Made by a program: the position numbers and the translations under genes. The notes under the pieces were generated by a model that was not told the origin of the DNA, made no database searches, and was given only the letters and a program-made list of their open reading frames with translations. Positions 33,395 to 42,678 of a stretch of DNA of 64,000 bases are shown here, piece by piece. Every line of letters begins with the position of its first letter. The first letter of the stretch is position 1. The stretch comes from Photobacterium indicum (GTDB lineage: Bacteria > Pseudomonadota > Gammaproteobacteria > Enterobacterales > Vibrionaceae): assembly GCF_003026215.1 (NCBI RefSeq), contig NZ_PYOC01000010.1, positions 1 to 64,000 on the forward strand. Direction: 5' to 3'.

Positions 33395-33487
33395 TTAAAA
33401 TCCTGCTGCAGGAATCAAATAAATAAGAGCAGACCAAGCTGAAACCCATCCTGTCACCATTGCAACATCTACCCAATCACTGTTCAT
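33395..33487 (-). CDS. 30-residue membrane microprotein
   Basis: An ORF of 31 codons begins at ATG 33487 only four bases after a perfect TTTTGGAGGAAAG-type ribosome site. The protein starts MNSDWVDVAM and the rest is one likely membrane helix (VSAWSALIYLIPAAGF). It is too short for most annotation programs, but the ribosome site and clean hydrophobic design argue that it is translated. It lies alone between ribB and the CatB-like gene. I do not recognise it; similar stand-alone microproteins often bind larger membrane complexes. Confidence 0.6.
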   Translation of the reverse strand: MNSDWVDVAMVTGWVSAWSALIYLIPAAGF

Positions 33488-33631
33488 CTTTCCTCCAAAA
33501 TATTCATACTGTTACCAAGATTGTTAACGACATTATTCGTTTATTCTTTAGGTATTTAATTCATTTTTTTGAAAAAAAGATCAAACTGTGAATTGAACAA
33601 AAATCTGTCAATTTTATACGTTACAAAATAA

Positions 33632-33656
33632 AAAAAGCGCCAACTTATCGGCGCTT
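33632..33656 (-). terminator. Terminator of the CatB-like gene
   Basis: GAAAGCGCC GATAAGTTG GCGCTTTTTTT on the minus strand. Confidence 0.75.
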
Positions 33657-33680
33657 TCAACGTTTAATACAAAAACAGCA

Positions 33681-34337
33681 TTAATCTGTCGTACAAGCTA
33701 TATCATACTGCTGTATCGCTATTTCTAATTGAGGCAAATCAGAGCTGCATATTATTGGCCTCAACGATTCGAATTTCGCTTCAGACCAATTATACATATC
33801 AAACGAAAGTAACTTCGCTATCGTTTCTTCAGGAAAGCGATACTTAATGTGCTTCGCAGGGTTGCCACCGACGACACTGTAAGGCTCCACATCTTTAGTA
33901 ACAACGCTGTTTGCAGCAATAACCGCACCTTCGCCAATAGTGACACCGGGCATAATCATGGAGCGCATACCAAGCCAACAAGCATCACCTAGATGAGTAT
34001 CACCTTTACCGATATACGATTCTTCAATGTGCTCCATAAATGGGTACAGTGAAAACCAATCTGTTCGGTGATTATGATTCCCCCCCATCAAGATAACGAC
34101 TTCAGCAGCAATACACACATAATTACCGATATAAAGCTTATCAACCTTCCAGCGGGGCGTGCTATTACACGTTAGCTCATCACCTAATAGATAACGAACT
34201 ACCGATTGTTCAAAGCCTTCATCCCAGCAGTCACTGTAATAGCTATGCTTACCTTTAACTATAATATTCTTATTTGTGACAACGTCACTAAGGAGCTGTG
34301 TTTTTGTCCAATGTTTTTTATTTTCAGGCTTATTCAT
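33681..34337 (-). CDS. CatB/Vat-type hexapeptide acetyltransferase
   Basis: A 218-residue left-handed beta-helix acetyltransferase. The features of xenobiotic acetyltransferases are present: HSYYSDCWDEGFE, YIGNYVCIAAEVVILMGGNH, the catalytic His in GGNHNHRTDWFS, GDACWLGMRSMIMPGVTIGE, and NSVVTKDVEPYSVVGGNPAK. Relatives inactivate chloramphenicol or streptogramins. The acceptor is not certain, as many chromosomal copies have unknown substrates. Confidence 0.8.
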   Translation of the reverse strand: MNKPENKKHWTKTQLLSDVVTNKNIIVKGKHSYYSDCWDEGFEQSVVRYLLGDELTCNSTPRWKVDKLYIGNYVCIAAEVVILMGGNHNHRTDWFSLYPFMEHIEESYIGKGDTHLGDACWLGMRSMIMPGVTIGEGAVIAANSVVTKDVEPYSVVGGNPAKHIKYRFPEETIAKLLSFDMYNWSEAKFESLRPIICSSDLPQLEIAIQQYDIACTTD

Positions 34338-34553
34338 AATATGGTTTATCCAATATCAACTAACATACTAGTTGTATTTATATTGAGTATTTCCCATTGA
34401 ACGTTCTGCTCCTGTTATTCTGGTTAAATGAACAGGAGCAACGGCAATGGCGACAATTTAACGTTCAGAAAAATGTCGCCACTTTATTGATACGAGGTTG
34501 GTTCAATAAAGGCATGTATTGTTTACTAATATTCATTACACACTCTGTTTGTT

Positions 34554-36314
34554 TTAACTAGCAACAACTTGCGCACACTCACAAGGAATATACGAAATAA
34601 GTTTCTCTGTTGGTGCCGATAACTGCTTCATTTCACGGGCATAGTCTTCAAAGGCTTCAGCCATTGTTACGTTCACAGCTTGAGGCTCTACAACATAATT
34701 TAATAGCGCACTATACCCTTCTTTACCTGTTGCGGTATAACCGGATGAAACAGAAGAATAAACGGCATTATCATCGAGATCTACCCATTGCCCTTGCTGT
34801 TGCACCTGTAAGCTTTCTATACGAGCGCCTTCTTCGGCACAACAACGGTATGTATATTTAAGATCGGCGACATAAGGGAAACTACCCGTGCCTGTACCTT
34901 CAACACCATTATCAATAGCGTTATTTATTGCACCTTCAAGTGCCTGTCGTACACGTTTACCTTTTACTTGGTAGACCATTAAGCCTATTGCAAATGGCAG
35001 TAATTTTCCTGACACATCTGCGCAAGTGATCGGCCCAGGGTTTAACGACGCACGTACACCACCAGCATTATGAATACCGAAATCGACATTGAAACCTAAT
35101 TCTCGTGCTTTCCATACAAAGCTGCTGACCACCAGCGGCGCAATTTGACTAGCTCCCTTGCGATCAGGAATACGCACATGTCGAAGTGGCTCCGCGATTT
35201 CTGCAATATGCTGAGTCTGTAACTTGCGTACCGCTGGGCGATATTTCATGTTCAAAATATTTTCAATGATAGGGTCTTTTGCACAGAATTGAATATTCGA
35301 TTGCTCTGTTAAAAATTGTTTCACTCTATCATGAGTATCAGTATCAAGGTGCTCCGTACGTGTTGCATCAACGGTAAACTGACGACCGAGTAATAACTGG
35401 TTTTTACCTGTAGCAGAAGCTAAAGTACCATCAGCATTAAAATCAACCTCAAGCTGACCCATTGCCAATGCATTACACCCTGCTTGAACAACACATGTAC
35501 CATTTATTACTTTGGCATATTCATCTGTTACGCCGTAACCAAGATTAGTGAAATCACCTTGCATGGTATGTGTATGTCCGCCAATAATCGCCGCTACACC
35601 GTCAACTTCTTTAGCCAACAGCAAGTCACGCTCATAACCTAGATGACTTAAAATAACTACTTTATTAATACCATTGCGGTGAATGGCATTAATTGTTTTG
35701 TTCGACAGTTCGACAACGTTCTTAAACGAGGTATCTGGATCGGGGTTAGCAATGCCGGCCATGTTTTCAATTGCCAAACCAAAAATGGCAACGGGTTCAC
35801 CATCGACATCTTTCACAAGATAACGACCTATATCATTACTTGCATCATAAGCGTATACGTTATGTTTATCGCGCAAGGTATTAGGCTTCGATTGATCTTC
35901 TTGTGATAAGTCCCAATTAGCCACCAGCATAGGGAAGTCTGTACGATCTAGGAAATCGGCAACAATACCATTACCCATGTCTAGCTCATGATTGCCCAAC
36001 GCCATTGCTTCAACGCCTATCGCATTGAGTAATTCAGCATTCGCAAGGCCTTTATACAATGAGAAATACAAAGTGCCTTGAAAACAATCACCAGCATGCA
36101 AGAACATAAACTCACGTTCTTTTAAATATGCATGACTTTTAGCTTCTTTTACCGCAGATGAAATACGAGAGAAACCACCACAACTTGCATAAACAGATGT
36201 TTCAGTATCAAGTATGCTAGTTGGAAGCGTTAGCGATATTGAAGAAGGCTCGAAATGTGAGTGAGTGTCATTGATATGGGCAAAAGTAATTTTTGCGGTA
36301 CGGTGTTTAGTCAT
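34554..36314 (-). CDS. UshA-like 5'-nucleotidase/metallophosphatase
   Basis: About 586 residues from the ATG at 36314; a longer frame to 36407 adds residues without similarity. The N-terminal calcineurin-like domain has the metal ligands ITFAHINDTHSHFEP, LHAGDCFQGT, ALGNHELDMG, VILSHLGYE and IIGGHTHTM. The C-terminal nucleotidase domain has GIHNAGGVRASLNPGPIT and ends in IPCECAQVVAS. No signal peptide follows the chosen start, which is unusual for periplasmic UshA enzymes, so it may act in the cytoplasm. Confidence 0.8.
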   Translation of the reverse strand: MTKHRTAKITFAHINDTHSHFEPSSISLTLPTSILDTETSVYASCGGFSRISSAVKEAKSHAYLKEREFMFLHAGDCFQGTLYFSLYKGLANAELLNAIGVEAMALGNHELDMGNGIVADFLDRTDFPMLVANWDLSQEDQSKPNTLRDKHNVYAYDASNDIGRYLVKDVDGEPVAIFGLAIENMAGIANPDPDTSFKNVVELSNKTINAIHRNGINKVVILSHLGYERDLLLAKEVDGVAAIIGGHTHTMQGDFTNLGYGVTDEYAKVINGTCVVQAGCNALAMGQLEVDFNADGTLASATGKNQLLLGRQFTVDATRTEHLDTDTHDRVKQFLTEQSNIQFCAKDPIIENILNMKYRPAVRKLQTQHIAEIAEPLRHVRIPDRKGASQIAPLVVSSFVWKARELGFNVDFGIHNAGGVRASLNPGPITCADVSGKLLPFAIGLMVYQVKGKRVRQALEGAINNAIDNGVEGTGTGSFPYVADLKYTYRCCAEEGARIESLQVQQQGQWVDLDDNAVYSSVSSGYTATGKEGYSALLNYVVEPQAVNVTMAEAFEDYAREMKQLSAPTEKLISYIPCECAQVVAS

Positions 36315-36603
36315 AAGTAATCGATGCTCTCCATTTCGGAAATAAAATACAGCCACGTTCTGGTGTAACAGTAAGAATGAGAGTTGATAAACAAACGAAG
36401 AAGGCATTTACTGCTGCAGATAAAAATCACAGTTCTTAGTTAAGAGATGATCAACAAGACATACAAAACGTGACAGGCAGCAAATATAACACAATCTTTC
36501 TTATTTCCAGTCATGAATCATTCCAATTTACCTATTTCTTATCAAATAACCATTTCCCACACTTTGCGTGTTAACGATTATATTTAATAGACATGCATAA
36601 TTA

Positions 36604-37545
36604 ATGGGCTGCTTTATGCTCTCTTACATACTTCCCATCCTTCTTGTTTTTCTTGTTGGCTTTCTTGCTCAAAGAACTGGGCTATGCATGGTAAGAGGTG
36701 TACAGGAATTATTAGCCAAGCGGCCTGGTTTTCTAATAACGATAATTTGCTGCGGTTTCTGGTTTTGGTTAATTAGCCCAAGCGCAGAGGAAATATCGTT
36801 CAGTACTCCAATGAGAAGACACTCGGTGACACTACCGTTTGTGTTAGGCGGTTTTTTGTTTGGGCTTGGTGCCGCGATCAATAAGGGTTGCTCGGTATCA
36901 ACAATATCAAAACTGGCTAAGGGGCAATTCCACATGTTTGCAACCCTTCTGGGATGGATCATAGGTTGGTGCTTATTGGCTTCAACATCGGTAGCGCTTT
37001 CTTACACTGAACTTTCTCCGGTACAAAGCCCATCGGTAACCGTCATGTTTATCTTATTTATCCTGATCGCCCTCATCATGTTCAAAATTCCTGTTAACAG
37101 ACGGCCTATATTACTGGGAATTGTATTATTTGGGATAATAGCGAGCTTACTGACATCGTTGATACCTGAATGGGCGCCTAGCCAATTACTCAAAGATATA
37201 ACAGCCGCTTTAATACATGGCGAATCTAGCCGATGGCCTTCCATTCAGCGCTACTTAATCATTGCGAGCTTAGTTCTTGGTATGGCATTAGGTGCTAAAA
37301 AGCGTTTAGCATTGAGTGAATTTCAATTACGCCCCGTTCAACTCGGTAAACACTTAATCGCAGGGTTGATTATGGGGATAGGCGCGTCACTCGCGCTCGG
37401 AGGCAATGACTCACAATTGTTGATCGCCCTACCGTCTTTCTCGCCAGCGGGTGCTGTTACCATATTCAGTATGGTGATTGGCATAATAACAGGTATGATG
37501 TTACGAAAGGCCAAGCAGCGGTTAACTCAGCCTCGTGCAAGCTAA
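36604..37545 (+). CDS. YeeE/YedE-type sulfur-compound transporter
   Basis: A 313-residue protein with about nine membrane helices. The typical repeats are AQRTGLCMVRGVQEL and GAAINKGCSVSTISKLAKG, each with a Cys after a glycine-rich turn, as in thiosulfate importers of the YeeE/YedE family; LALGGNDSQLLIALPSFSP and a C-terminal helix follow. It probably imports thiosulfate or another sulfur species. No TusA-like partner lies beside it. ATG 36604 or 36616 may be the start. Confidence 0.8.
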   Translation: MGCFMLSYILPILLVFLVGFLAQRTGLCMVRGVQELLAKRPGFLITIICCGFWFWLISPSAEEISFSTPMRRHSVTLPFVLGGFLFGLGAAINKGCSVSTISKLAKGQFHMFATLLGWIIGWCLLASTSVALSYTELSPVQSPSVTVMFILFILIALIMFKIPVNRRPILLGIVLFGIIASLLTSLIPEWAPSQLLKDITAALIHGESSRWPSIQRYLIIASLVLGMALGAKKRLALSEFQLRPVQLGKHLIAGLIMGIGASLALGGNDSQLLIALPSFSPAGAVTIFSMVIGIITGMMLRKAKQRLTQPRAS

Positions 37546-37595
37546 ATCACATAAAGACAAGGACTTATAAGCACTAATAATCATTAACGAGTACA

Positions 37596-37621
37596 AAAGG
37601 CGACATTAAGCCGCCTTTTAA
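37596..37621. terminator. Hairpin between convergent genes
   Basis: AAAAGGCGACATTAAGCCGCCTTTT; stem AAAAGGCG / CGCCTTTT, usable in both directions. Confidence 0.7.
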
Positions 37622-37639
37622 CGAATCTAGCCTGACTGC

Positions 37640-38035
37640 TTATTGATAGTGACCATGACGCAGTAGAAACTCAATTTTGTAACCGTCGGGGTCTTGCACA
37701 AAGAAGAACTTCGCCAGTAATTGACCATCACGGATAAATTCTTTAATTTCAGCAGGCTGATAGCCATGATCGGTCAGTTTTTTATGTTCAAGTTCAAGAT
37801 CGTCAACAGCTACAGCAATATGCCCATAACCCGTACCATGCGTATATGCCTCTTCTGTATCTGCATTCCAGGTTAGCTCAATCTCCATGTCGTTTTCTTC
37901 ATTGCGTAGGTAGACTAAGCTAAAGCCATCAAAGTCTAAACGCTTAGCAATATCAAGATCTAACGCCTCTTTGTAAAAAGTTAACGATTTATCAAGATCA
38001 ATAACACGAATCATTGAGTGAATTATTTTAGCCAT
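37640..38035 (-). CDS. gloA: Lactoylglutathione lyase (glyoxalase I family)
   Basis: A 131-residue VOC-fold protein: MIRVIDLDKSLTFYKEALDL (metal ligand region), LVYLRNEENDMEIELTWN, GTGYGHIAVAVDD and FVQDPDGYKIEFLLR, which are the usual glyoxalase I blocks with His and Glu ligands. It would detoxify methylglyoxal with glutathione. Genuine gloA is usually of this length. Divergent from the YbjD-like gene. Confidence 0.85.
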   Translation of the reverse strand: MAKIIHSMIRVIDLDKSLTFYKEALDLDIAKRLDFDGFSLVYLRNEENDMEIELTWNADTEEAYTHGTGYGHIAVAVDDLELEHKKLTDHGYQPAEIKEFIRDGQLLAKFFFVQDPDGYKIEFLLRHGHYQ

Positions 38036-38212
38036 CTGACATCTCCGGTCATTTCATTTTATTAGCTTCTACTATAAGCAATTGAAGAAGCACCTTATTT
38101 TAGCAAGATGATACCAATCTGTGAGCACAACAGGCAAATTACATTACAAGGTGCTGTAATCTAATAGAGCATATCTTGATGATAATGTGTCATTCAACGT
38201 CAAAGGTGAGCT

Positions 38213-39859
38213 ATGCATTTAGAACGTATTGAAGTTTCTGGTTTTCGAGGCATTAAACGCCTCTCACTGTCTTTCAACCAATTAAGCGTACTGATTGGTG
38301 AAAATGCTTGGGGTAAATCATCACTCCTTGATGCATTGAGTATTGCACTTGCTGTTAATACCGAATTCTACACATTTAAATTTTCTGATTTTCATGTCGA
38401 CTACGCACTTGGGCATGAAAAACAAACAAACCTTCAAATAGTCTTACACTGGAAAGAAGATTTCGCTGGAGAACATAAAGCAAGGCGATATAAAGCATTC
38501 TCTCCTGCTTGGGTTACTCGTGAAGGCATTAAGCACTTATATTATCAACTCAGTGCCACAAACCAAGACGATAAAGTAACAACGGAACGTTTCTTTCTAG
38601 ATCGCAACGGGACAAAAATCGAGTGTGAAGATACAGATAAACTTGTTAAGCACTTAATGATTCTTCACCCTGTTGTACGAATTAGAGATGCACGACGGTT
38701 ACGTGATGAAACGTTAGAACAAGCAATACAACATTCTGATGAACAAGCCCAAAAATTGCGTATTGAGCGTCGCCTCGATAATACCTGTCGGCGTTTAATG
38801 ACACAGCCCGGTCATGTCAATTCAGGTGAACTAAAAAGCAGTGTGAACGCCCTACGCACGCTTGTTGACCATTACTTTGCTTTTACCCCTCATAATAGAT
38901 CGAGCCACTTTAACCGTGCTCACTTCCCAAGTTATAGCCAATATGGCGAAAACCCTTTAGAACAACTGACTCAGCCTCAAATGTCTAAACAAAGTCGTCT
39001 TGTCTTAATGGGCTTATTAAATGCGTATATACGTGCAAGAGGGCCTGTAGAATTAAAACGTATTTCTCGCCCAATTATGATCTTAGAAGATCCTGAAGGT
39101 CGTTTGCATCCAACAGTATTACATCAAGCATGGACATTCGTTGACAGTATGCCAATGCAAAAGATCCTAACAACGAATAGCCCCGATCTTTTATCGATCG
39201 TGCCACTCGGTTCTATTAAGAAGTTGATCCGCCAACCAGATAGAACACAAGTTTTTGCTCTAAATAAAAGTTCACTTTCACGCGATGAAGAACGCCGAAT
39301 TTCATTTCATGTACGCCTTCACCGCCCTAGTGCGCTCTTTGCTCGTGCATGGTTATTAGTCGAGGGAGAGACAGAAGTATGGCTATTTAACGAACTCGCA
39401 CGAATCTGTGGCTATAACCTCGCCGCTGAAGGCGTACAAGTTATCGAGTTTGCCCAAAGTGGGTTAAAACCTTTAATCAAAATTGCTCGCTTGATGGGTA
39501 TTGAATGGCATTTAGTGGCTGATGGTGATGCCGCTGGCCGAAAATACGGCGAGACGGTAAAGAACTTACTAGGCAATGATGCAGAACGACACCGTTTAAC
39601 TATTTTGCCTAATCGCGATATAGAATATTTCCTTTATCATCATGGCTATGAGCAAATGTTTAGAGACTTAGCTCATGTAAAATCTGATACGCCGATTCCC
39701 CCTCAAAAAATCATATCTCGCGCACTAAAGCGTTACGCAAAACCTGATGTTGCGCTTGCTATCGTAAAATACACCGGTGAGTCTGATATAGAAAAAATCC
39801 CATTACTTATACGTTGGACATTAAAACGTATCGTGGCCATGTCTCGTGGAATGGGGTGA
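38213..39859 (+). CDS. OLD-family ATP-dependent endonuclease (YbjD-like)
   Basis: A 548-residue stand-alone nuclease. The N-terminal ABC-type ATPase has Walker A at residues 29-37 (GENAWGKSS), Q-loop-like FSDFHVDY, the signature LTQPQMSKQSRLVLMG, and ILEDPEGRLHPTV as Walker B. A C-terminal Toprim domain follows, with the Glu in LLVEGETEVWLFNELA and the Asp pair in LVADGDAAGRKY. It resembles E. coli YbjD and class 1 OLD proteins, which act in DNA processing and sometimes phage defence. No partner gene (gajB or reverse transcriptase) is adjacent. Confidence 0.85.
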   Translation: MHLERIEVSGFRGIKRLSLSFNQLSVLIGENAWGKSSLLDALSIALAVNTEFYTFKFSDFHVDYALGHEKQTNLQIVLHWKEDFAGEHKARRYKAFSPAWVTREGIKHLYYQLSATNQDDKVTTERFFLDRNGTKIECEDTDKLVKHLMILHPVVRIRDARRLRDETLEQAIQHSDEQAQKLRIERRLDNTCRRLMTQPGHVNSGELKSSVNALRTLVDHYFAFTPHNRSSHFNRAHFPSYSQYGENPLEQLTQPQMSKQSRLVLMGLLNAYIRARGPVELKRISRPIMILEDPEGRLHPTVLHQAWTFVDSMPMQKILTTNSPDLLSIVPLGSIKKLIRQPDRTQVFALNKSSLSRDEERRISFHVRLHRPSALFARAWLLVEGETEVWLFNELARICGYNLAAEGVQVIEFAQSGLKPLIKIARLMGIEWHLVADGDAAGRKYGETVKNLLGNDAERHRLTILPNRDIEYFLYHHGYEQMFRDLAHVKSDTPIPPQKIISRALKRYAKPDVALAIVKYTGESDIEKIPLLIRWTLKRIVAMSRGMG

Positions 39860-39939
39860 ATCATCACCATGATGAATAGAGCCTAATAAGTGCTATCTGG
39901 CATCTGGGCTCTATTTTGTCTCTTTATCATTAAGTATCG

Positions 39940-40476
39940 CTATTCTACAACATCTTGCTTTTCAAAAAATAACGTCACTTTACCGACACCAAAGCCCCAC
40001 TTTCGCATTTCTGCAATATTAAATACATGGGTTTTATCATGGCGATACATCCAATCATCAAAGGCAATGTTATAAGCTGAACCATCAACAGGAAGGCGCA
40101 GTGAATATTGCCAATTTAACGCGTTACCCGCAGCCACCCCTGTCGCTTGCCCAACCACATCATCAGCTTCCCCTGTATACGTACCGTCTTTATTACGGGT
40201 TATTTTCCATATCCTTTGTTGTTTTTCACCATCATCATAAATAAAGTCTTCCTTTAGGGTTAAAAGGTCGTCTTTCACTACCCCTCGTATTTTTACATCA
40301 AAACGACGTGTTAGCTTCCCATTGAAATCTTGCACCATTCCCCATGCCAGTACATCACCTTCAAAGTATTCAAATAAATTAAACGCTGGCGTATTCTCTT
40401 TGTATTCCTGTACAGACGTCGAGCACCCCAATAGTACAAAGCACAGGCTTAGTACTACAATGAATCGACTTTTCAT
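39940..40476 (-). CDS. DUF3833 lipoprotein
   Basis: 178 residues from the ATG at 40476, which puts MKSRFIVVLSLCFVLLGCS at the N-terminus as a proper lipoprotein signal (lipobox LLGC); the longer frame to 40512 hides it. The mature part has NLFEYFEGDVLAWGMVQDF, GVVKDDLLTLKEDFIYDDGE and WMYRHDKTHVFNIAEMRKWG, typical of DUF3833 proteins, which often sit in lipid or flavodoxin-type gene clusters. Function unknown. Confidence 0.85.
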   Translation of the reverse strand: MKSRFIVVLSLCFVLLGCSTSVQEYKENTPAFNLFEYFEGDVLAWGMVQDFNGKLTRRFDVKIRGVVKDDLLTLKEDFIYDDGEKQQRIWKITRNKDGTYTGEADDVVGQATGVAAGNALNWQYSLRLPVDGSAYNIAFDDWMYRHDKTHVFNIAEMRKWGFGVGKVTLFFEKQDVVE

Positions 40477-40701
40477 TTTATTATGGAATAGCTGGGTAGA
40501 ATTAGAGGGCATAAAATTCCTTTCAATATGGCGGTATTGATTAGTTAATTATGAAGCATCTTCGAATAATCGCGTTCTCAATTTACAGTTAATATATTTA
40601 AAGGTAATGAAATGCCCGTATTTTTCCATAGCCCGAGTAATATCCAGTAAAGGCAACCACAATCTTTATGTGCAGCTACCTTTAAAATGCTGAAATTGGA
40701 C

Positions 40702-41514
40702 TTATTCCGACAGCTCCGCAGCAGTATCCATAAAGATACCTTGCATATCTTTTGCTTCACGCTCGGTTTGTCCGCCGTACTTTAGAAACGCCCCAATGAT
40801 CGCTTGGGTCTTATCTTCTTTCGCACGTTCAAGGAAATAGCGTAATTCTAATTCTGCCCCAGCATTCTCATCTTTGATTGAAGCGTCGATGATCGCTTTA
40901 TACATCACGATATCACGTACTTCTAACTGGCTAATAACCCCAAGAGTCTGAGCTAAAAATTCATCCATCTCCGCTTTAGGTACATACTGAGTAATAATAT
41001 TTAACGCTTCTGCTTGCTGAGCCGTGAAATCATTGCCAAGAAGCAGTGCTTGTAACGCTTTGTTTTTACCAAGTCGTCTAGCAAACTGTACAGCGCCTTG
41101 ACCACCCGTTGGGATATTCACATGTATTTCTGGCTGAGCAAACACAGAATTTTCTGTGCCATAAGCTAAATCACAAGCCATCACAAACTCATTACCGCCC
41201 CCACGCGCCACACCATCAACCACTGCAACAGATACCTGTTTCATCGTCTTAATATTGACAATCATGTGATTAAACTCAATTGATGCAGCTTGCCCACCTT
41301 GAGTACCATTGATCACATTCAGATCCAAGTGAGCTAAAAAGAATTCAGCATGAAGTGATTTGAATACCACGACTTTTGTATCACGATCATCCTTTAGTGA
41401 TAAAACAAATGCATTAAGCTCATTAATAAGATCAATCGTTAGCACGTTTACCGATGGGTTATTAATCGTAACGGTTGCGATGCCATTGTTATTGATAATT
41501 GATAACTTGTTCAT
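40702..41514 (-). CDS. Enoyl-CoA hydratase/isomerase family protein
   Basis: A 270-residue crotonase-fold protein. The oxyanion-hole regions are VFKSLHAEFFLAHLDLNVI and VAVVDGVARGGGNEFVMACD, but both usual catalytic Glu positions are not obvious: AQPEIHVNIPTGGQGAVQFA holds one possible Glu. The substrate is therefore open. It lies next to a divergent LysR regulator (41651), which probably controls it. Confidence 0.75.
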   Translation of the reverse strand: MNKLSIINNNGIATVTINNPSVNVLTIDLINELNAFVLSLKDDRDTKVVVFKSLHAEFFLAHLDLNVINGTQGGQAASIEFNHMIVNIKTMKQVSVAVVDGVARGGGNEFVMACDLAYGTENSVFAQPEIHVNIPTGGQGAVQFARRLGKNKALQALLLGNDFTAQQAEALNIITQYVPKAEMDEFLAQTLGVISQLEVRDIVMYKAIIDASIKDENAGAELELRYFLERAKEDKTQAIIGAFLKYGGQTEREAKDMQGIFMDTAAELSE

Positions 41515-41650
41515 AAAATTGTCCTTACTTGTTTAGGTGGGCCCTATCAGCTCAAGCCCTCAATATGTACAAAGTATAGGTTTGGTATAAGATAAGAAAA
41601 ATACTCGAATTGGCATAAGATTGGTGCCAGTAAAACACCAAAGGATAAGT

Positions 41651-42601
41651 ATGGATTTTTCTAGTCGATTATTACTGCTACTTGAAGTGATTGAACTCGG
41701 TTCTTTTACTAACGTATCTGAACAAAGAAATGTAGATAGATCTGTTATCTCGAAGCATATAAGTCGCTTAGAAGGTGAACTTGGTGTTCGTTTACTAAAT
41801 CGAACAACCCGCTCGCTTTCCTTAACCGCTGCTGGTAATGAAATAGTCAACCAAGCCAAACTATTACGAAACTTGTTAAATGATACTCACCGACTGGCAC
41901 AGAATTACCACTCTGAGCCCAAAGGCATATTGCGCATCACCAGTTCAGCCATGTTTGGTCGCCAATATGTTCAACAAGCAGTATTGGCATTTCAGCAACA
42001 AAACCCTGAGGTCGATGTTGAATTGCGTTTAGAAGATCGATTCATGGATATGGTCAGTGAAGGGTTTGATATTGGTTTCCGTATTGGCAAACCCAAAAAC
42101 TCTAGTCTTATTATCAGAAAAGTGGCTCGTAACAGGTTATTAATTGTCGCCTCCCCAGAGTTCATTGAAAAACACGGGGAAATTAAAACAATAGAACGAT
42201 TGGAAGCATTACCTGCTGCTGTTTATGCCGCTCCGGGGCTTTTAATTGATAAATTTACGTACTTTGATAGCAACAAAGAAAGCAAAAAGCTTCAATTGAA
42301 TGTTGCTTATAAAGTGAATGATGTCGAAATGATTACGAAAACAGCGGTAGCCGGAAACATGTTAGCCGTAGTAACCGCGCAAATGATAGAAAACGAAATA
42401 TTGGAAGGTAAACTCATACCGATAATGACACAGCTTCATTTAGATGACTTCGGTACGTTTTACGCTGTATATCCTCACAGAGATGCCCCTATAAAAACTA
42501 AATTGTTCATCGATACGCTAAAATCCATAATAGGTGAAGATATACCAATCTGGGAAAAGCATATTCCTAACTTTGATGAAATGTACGGGCAAACGAAATA
42601 G
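41651..42601 (+). CDS. LysR-family regulator, divergent from the crotonase gene
   Basis: A 316-residue LysR protein. The ATG at 41651 behind AAGGATAAGT gives the standard start MDFSSRLLLLLEVIELGSF; an upstream TTG at 41621 is less likely. The helix-turn-helix is FTNVSEQRNVDRSVISKHIS and the wing LGVRLLNRTTRSLSLTAAG, and the effector domain follows with GILRITSSAMFGRQYV. It shares a 136-base divergent promoter region with the enoyl-CoA hydratase-like gene. Confidence 0.85.
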   Translation: MDFSSRLLLLLEVIELGSFTNVSEQRNVDRSVISKHISRLEGELGVRLLNRTTRSLSLTAAGNEIVNQAKLLRNLLNDTHRLAQNYHSEPKGILRITSSAMFGRQYVQQAVLAFQQQNPEVDVELRLEDRFMDMVSEGFDIGFRIGKPKNSSLIIRKVARNRLLIVASPEFIEKHGEIKTIERLEALPAAVYAAPGLLIDKFTYFDSNKESKKLQLNVAYKVNDVEMITKTAVAGNMLAVVTAQMIENEILEGKLIPIMTQLHLDDFGTFYAVYPHRDAPIKTKLFIDTLKSIIGEDIPIWEKHIPNFDEMYGQTK

Positions 42602-42678
42602 AGTCGAACAATCAAAGTGAACAGGCTCACAATTGAAAAACGAGTCGTTAAGACCCGCTTTTCAGTTTGAATGGCGTC

